Positions 55,831 to 64,000 of a stretch of DNA of 64,000 nt are shown here, in pieces. The notes under the pieces are model-generated. The model searched no databases. It saw only the letters and a program-made list of their open reading frames with translations, and was not told where the DNA came from. The stretch spans positions 20,153,289-20,217,288 of the forward strand of contig QVOM02000001.1 in assembly GCA_003586115.2 (NCBI GenBank), given 5' to 3'. The position numbers and the translations under genes were made by a program. Position 1 is the stretch's first letter; every line of letters begins with the position of its first letter. The DNA comes from Salvator merianae (taxonomy: Eukaryota; Chordata; Lepidosauria; Squamata; Teiidae).

Positions 55831-56099
55831 CATCCATAGTTAGTTCTTGTTTGATTGGATATGTTTTTGTTTGGTTTCTTCTTCATTAATTTTGCTTCTT
55901 TTGGGAAAAGTATTCTTTCAGATTAAACCAACATAGGTTGTTTCCCACTTACTCTGAGAAATCCTTCTTTGCTGCCTTCTTTATTACATTTTATAGTCCA
56001 TTCTCTTTCTTGTCCACCATACCCATCCTTCAGGCCTTAGTTGTTAAAAAATCTGTGAAATCCCAAGCAAATAGGGATTTCTCTAGAGAGTGTCATATA

Positions 56100-56565
56100 G
56101 GCCATTTATGGACTTACCTTCATTGGACTGCTCCAGCTGCTCCGTTTTTACTGGAATGTTCCACTGGCTGGAGTGGTCCAACTGTCCTGGGACAAAGCTA
56201 TCCATGTTGGGATGCCTGTTGTGGGACAGCCTCTGTGCCATCTCTGAGGGCTTTGACAGACACGAAAGAACATTCCTGAACTCAGAACCTCTGAGATGCA
56301 ATAAGGCATACTGTCGAAATGGATCCTCCAGGGAAACTAGATAATATATGTGTGCCACATTTGAATGCTTCTGTGGTCCGGTTTATTGGCCGCTAGTCTG
56401 CCAGTAGACCTTTTTATAAAGGTCTACTGGTATACCAGGCTAGGCAGCCATTTTGAGCCACCTAGTCCAGTCTACATTTCAAGCAATGTGGATGGAGCAT
56501 ACTAATAGGGGTGAGGTTCCAGGACCCCTTGCTATACTGCTTTAGTGGTAAGCGCAAAAAAGCCC
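56100..56565. mobile_element. Group B transposon with ATA duplication
   Basis: A 466-bp element, start GGCCATTTATGGACTTACC, end AAGCGCAAAAAAGCCC, with ATA on both sides. The interior has GGTCTACTGGTATACCAGG. Confidence 0.6.
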
Positions 56566-56614
56566 ATAGATTAAAGCTTCCATGAAGACTGTATTTTAAA
56601 TTTCTCTCTATCCT

Positions 56615-57042
56615 GGGGCTTGTTCGCACTTTGGGCTAGCAAAACGCTTCTGTGCTTTGTGGAGGTTGAGTGGCCAGGAGTGGGCTACAGCAGCTCCCAA
56701 TCACAATTACCTGTGGAGCACTAATTGTGCTCCACAGCCTTAGCAGAAGCTGGCATACAGTTTCCCATAAGGTGCATTTGCACTTACCTGGCAGCATGAT
56801 GACCGGGCTGGTATGATCAACTGATGGTGCCTGTGCACACCTGCATGTTGTTTGGCCTTGCCAGTAGCCATGGCAGCAGTGGGATGCTTCCTGGCCTCTG
56901 CCATGTTCAGGATCAGGCACGACTACCAGCTTTAGGTAAGAAACTAGGATCCCACAGTGCAGACAGTGTCTGCACCGTGTGGTCAATTCCATCTAAGAAT
57001 AGAATAATTATTCTGTTCTAAGCTGGAAAGTATGAAATGGCC
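56615..57042. mobile_element. Group C transposon, 5' flank
   Basis: It starts GGGGCTTGTTCGCACTTTGG and ends GGAAAGTATGAAATGGCC. It contains GGAGCACTAATTGTGCTCC. 57043-57800 shows nothing recognised. Confidence 0.55.
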
Positions 57043-57809
57043 ATTCTCTCAGATATCTCCACAGAAACGTATGTTTTTTAAATAATTAAAATTGGATGTA
57101 CAGAATTGTCTCCCATTTATTTTGGTTTTCTTTCCAACACCTAATGCTGTGTATAAGGTGGCAGAAAATATGACACACTAACAGGAAAATATTGACTCAC
57201 ACCTTAGGGTGAACCCAGCATGTACCATACTTTAGTGAAGTATTTTGTAGGAGGAGAAAATATTCTGTTAAGTGCTGAAGAAATGGAATTTCCTGCTCTT
57301 CCCCCCATGCATCCTTAGTCTCCAGTGATGTGGGAGTGATCACTTTAAAATATGTTTTCCTACCTTTCCTGTTTACACTAACACTCTTTTTTATCTGTGC
57401 CAAATATTCAGAACAATCTGAAAAGGCCTGAAGTCTAGCCCTAATTGGTTATATTTATTACAAGGATGGAGGAGTCAGAGATCAGGAAGAAGTTGAAGAA
57501 ACAAAAATGGCACAGAGCTGTTTTATGTGGAAATCTAGTGTTTCCATTCAAAACAGTGAACCTTGACTAACTTGGGCATCTGTCTCATCTATGTTTGGCA
57601 TAAAATCTTTCTTTGTGTATATGTCAATTTAAAAGTATGGTATTTTAAACACATTTCAACCAAAGTATCTCACAATAATGTTTATAGGAGGACCAAGTAC
57701 TCTGAGTCTAATGGATCTAGAATATCAGTAATCTTATCAGGATGCGTAGAGGAACTATGTGCCTCAGTGAGAGAAAAGAAGGGAGTCATAAAGGTCCCAT
57801 TTTAGTCTT

Positions 57810-59340
57810 TATGGGCAGGGGGAGGTATAATGATGGAAGGCAGAGAAGGATTCAAAGAGGGAGTGTTAAGCCTGGAAAGGTTATCACTCCTATTCTACCT
57901 CTCTGATTTCAGAATCAGGAGATGCATGCAACTTCCCTACTCGTTTGGCGGTACTGTTGTTAAATGCCGGATCAATCCAAAATAAATAATCTTTTTTCCA
58001 TGACTTGATTGTGGATGAAAGGGCTGACCTGGTGTGCATTAAAGAGACTTGGGTGGGTGAACTGCAAGGTTTGGTGCTCACTCAGATTTGCCCCCCCCCC
58101 GGTATCTGGTGTAGCATCAGTCCAGGCTTGTGGAGAGAGAGGAGGAGAGTCACCATAATCTATAAAGAATCTAGCTCTCTCACCAGACACCCTATACACT
58201 CTGTGCCTGGGGTTGAAGGATTGATCCTGTCTTTGGGCCAGAAAGACAGGATGAGTGGTGATGATGCATAAGAATTTTTTTGTGCACTTAGCCTGACCAG
58301 CTTCCTGTACTTTTTCCTGGAGCAGGTAGGCTTAAGAATCACCCACATGGATGCCTATGGCCCCCTGCTGGGTGACAAGGATGCAGGGCTGGAAAACATT
58401 GTCAGCCCCCAAGCTGCCTGACCTGCCCCATCTCCCAAACGAAGCACCCATAGCTTAGGTAGGGCCTGCACATTGCCAGTATGTGTCTTGAATGTGCAAT
58501 GAGGGGTCATACTCTTGACCTGATCTTCACTACAGAGCAGAGCAGTGGTATTCTGTCGTTAGGTGGACCTGTGTTGAGTCCATTGTCATGGGTAGATCAT
58601 TTTTGGGTGAAGTTTAGGCTTATAATGTCTGCTCCTCATTTGCAGGGGTAAAACACCCATTCAGATGGTCTGCCCTCAGAGGTTTATGGAATCTGATGGA
58701 TTCCTGAGGACTCTGTGGAAATTTCCAGCTGACATGGCAGGTGCTTCTGTCAAGGCTCTGGAGACACTTTGAAACAATGGAGTAGAGCTGTTGATATGAT
58801 TGTTCCTAAGCATCCTCAGAGTCTCTGACTGGGCAGTCAACATGCCAATCCTAAAAGATCTGCACTGGTTATCTATTTGCTGCCGAGACCAATAAAAGAT
58901 TTTGATGTTGACATATAAAGCCCTAAATAGCTTGGTTCTGAATATTTGAATGAATGCCTCCTCTCATACAGACCTGCCCAGTCACTGAGATTAGCAGAGG
59001 AGACCCGTCTTGTAGTTTTACCACTCAGAGGCATGGGGAGGGAGTAGTGTCATGCAAGAGGGCTTTCTCTGTGGTGGCTCCCTGACTTTGAACCACCTTC
59101 CTCTGGAAATATGCCAGGTGCCAATGTTATATGGTTTTTGGCACCTGGTTAAAACATATCTCTTCACCCAAGCCTTTGATGCTTAGCTTCCTCTGAATGT
59201 AGTCCTGCCTAGAGGGGACGGTAATATTTTAATGTATTTTGTGTCCTGTTTTTACTAATGCTGTTTTTTTACTGAATGCTGTGACCCTTCCTGGGGCCTT
59301 CAGGTGAAGAGAAGGATACAAAAATAATGAAATAAAATAA
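57810..59340 (+). mobile_element. L2-type LINE, internally deleted
   Basis: The 5' part encodes endonuclease-like text (ADLVCIKETWVGELQG near 58025-58070; DLIFT near 58525). The 3' part has LHWLSI-like text (58860) and the terminus GGTGAAGAGAAGGATACAAA with (AAAT)n. The RT domain between is missing. Several frameshifts; inactive. Confidence 0.75.
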
Positions 59341-59492
59341 ATACAAACCTTAAATTCACAGGACTCTGAGAAATCAGGATAATGTGGACCTCATATTTCC
59401 CCCTTCGCAAGAAAACCACGCAATAGCTTCCATCCCAGCTGTGACCTGCAGATCTGGCACCAGTAGTTGTCACAACAATGATGCTGCACACA

Positions 59493-59672
59493 GACCCTTT
59501 CTCCACTTGGGTTTATTCTGGATCATATCCCAGAACAGGGACCTGCTATCCACACGTGAGTGGAGTTTACAGCAGGCCCTGCATGAGGCCTGCCATAGTT
59601 CCCACTAGCATGCAGATAGCAGGTCCCTATTCCAGGATATAATCTGGTATAAGGCCAAGTGTGGAAAGGGCC
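59493..59672. mobile_element. Group A MITE, 5' flank
   Basis: A 180-bp palindrome-like copy with ends GACCCTTTCTCCACTTGG and CCAAGTGTGGAAAGGGCC. It follows the L2 copy. 59673-60450 shows nothing recognised. Confidence 0.7.
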
Positions 59673-60452
59673 TCTATTCAAACACTTTTCAGGCCAGAAC
59701 AGCTTGGCAATGTCACTGGACAGATAAATTGCTGGCTAGAGTAATTTATATATATTCTTTTGACTGCAATACCCCAGTGACAGCAAAGTATGAATTTGCG
59801 TGACAAGAGATTAGGATAGAACTAAGAACAATGGACAAGTTAACTACCTCTATTCCATCCTATTTCCATAAAATTAAAATTTAGTAATCTTAAATTCAAA
59901 CATTAACTTTTTTTTTCCATATGATTTTGTAATTGACTTTTCTCAACTTAAGTAGTGTTGGAAAAATGTTTAAGGTAATATGCAAATACTGGCTGGTGTA
60001 ATACTGTATTTAACAAATAGTTCCATACTACAAACACAAAACATTTTATGTTTGGGAGTGTGTCTGAATTTATGGATTTTAAAATTCCAGTGATGAATAA
60101 AATTACCTTAAAATACAGGACGGACCTGCTTTTATCATTAGATTTCACATTCTGGGAGGATTTCATTTTGTTAATGATTGTCATCCACATCATCTCCAAG
60201 AAATGCCAGATATTAAAGAAGGAACAATAACAAAACTAATTAGGAAGGAAACAATTACTCTGATCATTTTATTCTTTGCATACCTTTAATTAACAGACCT
60301 GTTTCTACAGTTCCATGGGATACCTTTAGGGGCAAATCAGTGTAGAAAGCATTTTATAAACAAGACTTCCATTCTAATTAAATCAGTAACACAAAACTGG
60401 GCATTGATGTTGATCAAAACTAGCAGAAGAGGTTGTTACACGAAAGGACATG

Positions 60453-61316
60453 GACTCTTTCTGCACTTATCTTTAGCACAGTCCTTGGAGAGGTTCAGGG
60501 GGCTACCTTCTGCTCAGTGGCGTAGCTACATGTTCCGCCACCCGGGGCGGACCAAACGGCGACAGCTGAGCAAGGCGCCCCGCCCTGCAGGACGCGCCGC
60601 CCTGCAGCTGCCTACTCCCGCTGCCGCCGTGATGATGGCCGCGCGCGCGCGCACGCCAGCAGGCAGGTGAGCGAGCGGTGAGCGAGCAGCGGGCCGCACG
60701 GTGAGTGAGCGAACGGCGGGCGGGGCGAGCGAGCAGCGGACGTACCGGTAAGCCGACTAAAGGCAAACCGGATGCAGGGCGGGCGGGAGGACCCAAATCA
60801 AAGGCGGCGGCCGCCGCCCCCAATAAGGCGCCACCCAGTGCGCACCGCCACCCGCGCCCCCCCTTGCTACGCCAGTGCTTCTGCTCACTAGTGTGGAATT
60901 GTGGAAGCCACTCCCCTCCATAGTATGGTCTGTCCACATCAGACTAGGCCATGGATTGGGATAGGGTTCCAAAATGGCACCCTATCACAGTCCTGCAATG
61001 GACTCTTTTGAAATGATCCACCAGCAGACCACTGTCTGTATTCTGGACTATGAAAGCATACAGACAGCACACCTCCGTGGTTCAAAATATATGAGGGGAG
61101 GGCTTTCCATCACTAGAAGTGGTACTGGAAGTTGGCACATGCTAAAAACTGTGAAGGCTGGAAACTTTCGCTTCCACTCTTTGGAGGCTAAGCACCAGCT
61201 TTGAGGGCTAGGCCAAGCCTTTGAACCGAGCACTTGGACTTGGGCTGTCCAGTGTGGCCCAAATTCAGTGGCCTGTGTTACATGGCTGGAACAGTTCACA
61301 TACTATGGAAATGGCC
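60453..61316. mobile_element. Group B transposon with ATG duplication, host of a hAT insertion
   Basis: It starts GACTCTTTCTGCACTTATC, ends GGAAATGGCC, and is flanked by ATG on both sides. It is split by the GC-rich hAT element 60515-60877; without it the host is about 500 bp, like other B copies. Confidence 0.6.
60515..60877. mobile_element. GC-rich hAT non-autonomous element with perfect 8-bp duplication
   Basis: The left end is CAGTGGCGTAGC and the right end GCTACGCCAGTG. CTTCTGCT is duplicated at 60507-60514 and 60878-60885. The interior is very GC- and CpG-rich (GCGCGCGCGC near 60640), which mimics a CpG island and creates long chance ORFs. No promoter or gene is inferred. Confidence 0.88.
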
Positions 61317-61744
61317 ATGGTTCTTAAGTCCTCTGGTCTTAGCTCATATAGGGTTTAAAACAGCAGAAACAAACCTAGAAACAATAAGTAAATGCTGTAT
61401 AAAATAACATGTTCCAGCCAGCCAGCAATAGAATAGAGGGGTTTTGAACCAATTTAAAGGTGAGCCTTGGCCACATGGCCAAGAACCCACAGGGGTGATT
61501 GGAATGCTGCCGAACTAGCAGCTGCAGCAATGGAAATCTTTGCTGGGATCAAGTGCAAAGACCAGAACTATGATCGGAAATCCACCACAGTTCCAAGACC
61601 CTGGCAGCAATCCAAGCCAAGAATTTGGTCCTTGAGTTGCCGCCTCCCCTTTCCATGCATCCACACAAGGGAGGGAAATAAATTCCCCCAATGGAACACC
61701 CTCAGAGTAATTTAAATTGGATTAAAGCAGGATCCACACAGCAG

Positions 61745-61975
61745 GCAGAGCCATGCTGTTTACATAAAAACATAAGAAAAATCTAAGCCCTGCTGGACTG
61801 AGCCACAGCCCATCTAGTCCAGCATCCTGTCTCACACAGTAGCCCACTGCTTCTGGGAATTCTGAAGCAAAATTATAGGCAAAACCTTCACCTGCTCTCA
61901 ACTCCATGTAAATAGCCTTAAAAGGCATCCTGCCTGCCTCCCCACCCAGGAGGCAGTACCTAGGCATCCATTCTA
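61745..61975 (+). mobile_element. Dispersed reptile-type repeat, copy 2
   Basis: ACATAAGAAAAATCTAAGCCC / TGCTGGACTGAGCC / TAGTCCAGCATCCTGTCTC / CACAGTAGCCCAC is a repeat familiar from lizard and snake genomes. I cannot name the family with certainty (SINE or LINE-derived). Confidence 0.55.
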
Positions 61976-62164
61976 GTAGCTATTGTTCACATGCCACTTT
62001 TTGATCCCCCAATTGTCTGATCAAAGATTCTTTGGGATCTAACAGTGGGGGCGGAGAGTCTCCAAGCCCAAAAAACTGTCCCACAGGACATTTCCTGAGT
62101 TTGAATGTCAGGAATGTTGCTGAGGGGATCAGTAAGTCCCCTTAAGCATCAGTGTTGCCCAGAG

Positions 62165-63770
62165 ATGAGGAGTTTATTTATTTAAGAATGTTTACCCCAT
62201 CCTTCACCTGAAGGTCCAAGGGTGGGTAACAACTATAGAAAGATAAAGTGTATACAATAACCTAAAATATATTTAAAATATAACCCTTCTTCTCACCCCC
62301 CACCCACCGCCCCCGGCCGAACAACACTCAGAGGAAGCTAAACATCAAAGACATGGGGGAAGACTATGTTTTAACCAGGCACCAAAACCCACATAATTTA
62401 GGTGCCTGGCAACCTCCAAAGGAAGCCAGTTCCAGATTTTGGTAGCCACTACAGAAAAGGCCCTCTTGTGTGTCACTGTCCCTTGCACCTCTAAAGTGGA
62501 TCTACAAGAAAGCTTTCTCCTTGAGATCTCAGTACTTAGGCAGGTCTATATGGGAAAAAGTGTTCTTTCAAATAACTGGACCTCAAGTCATCTAGGGCAT
62601 TATATGTTAACATCAACACCTTGAATTGGGCTTGGTAGCAAATAAGCAGCCAGTGCTGATCTTTCAGGACTTGTATGATATGTGTCCATCCAGAAATTCC
62701 CATCAGCAGTTGAGCTGATGTGTTCTGCACTAGTTTCAGCTTCCAGAACATCTTCTTGGGTAGCTCCATGTACAGTACTATACATTACAGTAGCCTAATG
62801 TGGAGGTTACCAGAGCATGGACCAATGTGGTCAAGTTATCCCTGCCCAGGAAGGGCTGAAGCTGGTGAACCAGTTGCAAGTAGGCATTTCTGGCTACTAC
62901 TGTCACATGGGCATCAATGATGAATCCTGGAGCACCTCCAGATCACACACCTTTCTTGGGAAAAACAACCCCATCCAGAATCAGATGCCTCTTCCTGGAT
63001 TCAGGACCTCATGACACATAGTACCTCTATCTTATCTGGAATCAGTTTCAATTTATTGACCCATATCCAACCCATTACTGCTTCCAAGCAGTGATCGAGT
63101 ACCTGAACTGCTTCATCAGACTCAGAAAAAATGGAGAGATTGAGTTGTGTGCCATCAGCATACCGATAGCACCCCACTCCAAACTCCTGATGACCTCTCC
63201 CTGCAGCTTCTTATAGATGTTAAAGAGCATAGCAGACAGAACTGACCCTGGGGGAACTCCACATGAAAGTTCCCAGGGTATCAAACAAGAAGTTCCCCAT
63301 TGCTGCTTTCTGTAGCCTACCTCACAGATAGGTGTACTACTGTAAAACAGTGCCTTCCAGTCCCTGACGTTGCTTTAGCAGGATAGCAAATTCTATGATA
63401 CTGAAAGCTGCTGAGAGACTGAGGCGCACCAACAAGGTCACATTGCCCCTGTCCCTCTCCCGATAAAGGTCATCCATCAGTCATCCAAGACAGTCTCCAT
63501 GCCAACCCCCCACATGAAACTAGATTGGAATGGATATAGACAATCTGTTTCTTCTAAGCATACCTGCAGTTCGGTAGCCACCACCTTCTCCACCATCTTG
63601 CTCACAAAGGGAATATTAACCATTGGGCAGTAGTTATTTAATACTTCTGGATCCAGGAAAGTCCTTTTAAAAAGGGAGTGTACTACAGCTTCCTTTAACA
63701 CTGTTAGCAGCTCTCCCTCCTCCAAAGAATCATTTATCCCTCTCTGGACCCACCCGGTCATACCCCCTTA
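62165..63770 (-). mobile_element. L2-type LINE, 3' half, reverse orientation
   Basis: Reading the minus strand: NIPFVSKMVEKVVATEL near 63590, GVPPGSVLSAMLFNIY near 63230 and a 3' terminus near 62180-62215. These are reverse-transcriptase blocks of the L2 clade. The YADD box and frame are lost through mutations, so it is inactive. Confidence 0.8.
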
Positions 63771-63910
63771 GCTAGCTTTTATTAGCCTTGAAGGACAGAG
63801 GTCAAGGTGACAAGTAGTTGGCCAAATCCCTGCAAGCAGCTTGTCCACTTCCTCAGACCACAATAACTGAAACTGACCCAATGCAACAGGATCTGACAGT
63901 GATTTCAATG

Positions 63911-64000
63911 GGCCTGTTCGCACTGCAGCGATAGACCGTTCTTAGGCGCTCGCTGGAACGGACGCTTCGCACTGCCGCGGGTGCGCGCCTCACCCGATCC
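63911..64000. mobile_element. Group C element cut by the window edge
   Basis: It starts GGCCTGTTCGCACTGCAGC. The CpG-rich interior suggests a younger copy. The right end is outside the window. Confidence 0.5.

Noticed and set aside
57972..58271. Novel ORFs on both strands
   Set aside because: The plus-strand one is the decayed endonuclease of an L2 LINE, and the minus-strand one is its shadow.
60515..60877. CpG island as promoter of a neighbouring gene
   Set aside because: The block is bounded exactly by transposon termini and target-site duplications.
60503..60937. 144-residue GC-rich minus-strand ORF
   Set aside because: It lies across a hAT element with an 8-bp target duplication; the composition (Arg/Ala/Pro rich) is a by-product of GC content.
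52200..64000. A second keratin gene upstream
   Set aside because: I searched for the LEQxN and LALDIEIxTYRKLxEGEE signatures in the translated frames given and found none outside the described exons.

Overview
The window is vertebrate genomic DNA carrying one recognisable protein-coding gene, on the minus strand: a type II (basic) keratin spanning most of it, with the start codon at 52070-52072 and the stop at 73-75. Nine coding exons can be placed at consensus splice sites. Internal exon lengths (215, 61, 96, 168, 126, 221 bp) follow the standard type II keratin gene plan. Rod sequence and the residues just after the rod (EGEE followed by MESPS) point to KRT80. The joined reading frame is 3,951 nt (1,316 residues). 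The outstanding feature is the last exon: it adds about 890 residues of serine-rich, cysteine-poor repeat tail, whereas mammalian K80 is about 450 residues in total. The 3' UTR end and poly(A) site lie beyond the left edge.

The organism is most likely a non-avian reptile, probably a squamate. Reasons: degenerate L2- and CR1-type LINEs, a CORE/MIR-like SINE with a reptile-style tail, a dispersed repeat of the 'TAGTCCAGCATCCTGT' type, a Ty3/gypsy remnant, and many small non-autonomous DNA transposons. This is inferred from repeat content and could be wrong at order level.

Layout, left to right: 73-2747 tail exon 9; 3284-3339 exon 8; 4662-4882 exon 7; 7368-7493 exon 6; 8878-9045 exon 5; 18190-18285 exon 4; 22918-22978 exon 3; 33359-33573 exon 2; 51740-52072 exon 1 with a short 5' UTR and promoter region to about 52200. 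Introns are long (up to about 18 kb) and packed with transposons. From 52200 to 64000 I see no gene, only repeats: nested MITEs, a hAT element with a perfect 8-bp target-site duplication, one L2 in plus and one in minus orientation, and microsatellites.

The mobile elements fall into recurring groups defined here by their ends. Groups A and B begin near GGCCCTTTCTGCACT or GGCTGTTTCTGCAC, with 3-bp A/T-rich duplications. Group C begins near GGGCCTGTTCRCACT. Group D begins near GGGCTGCATTCACA. Group E begins near GRCTGTGAYCAGA. hAT elements begin CAGYGGC and have 8-bp duplications. One group C copy sits only 33 bp upstream of exon 7. A CpG-rich block in intron 1 (about 34290-35611) stands out from everything around it and is unexplained.
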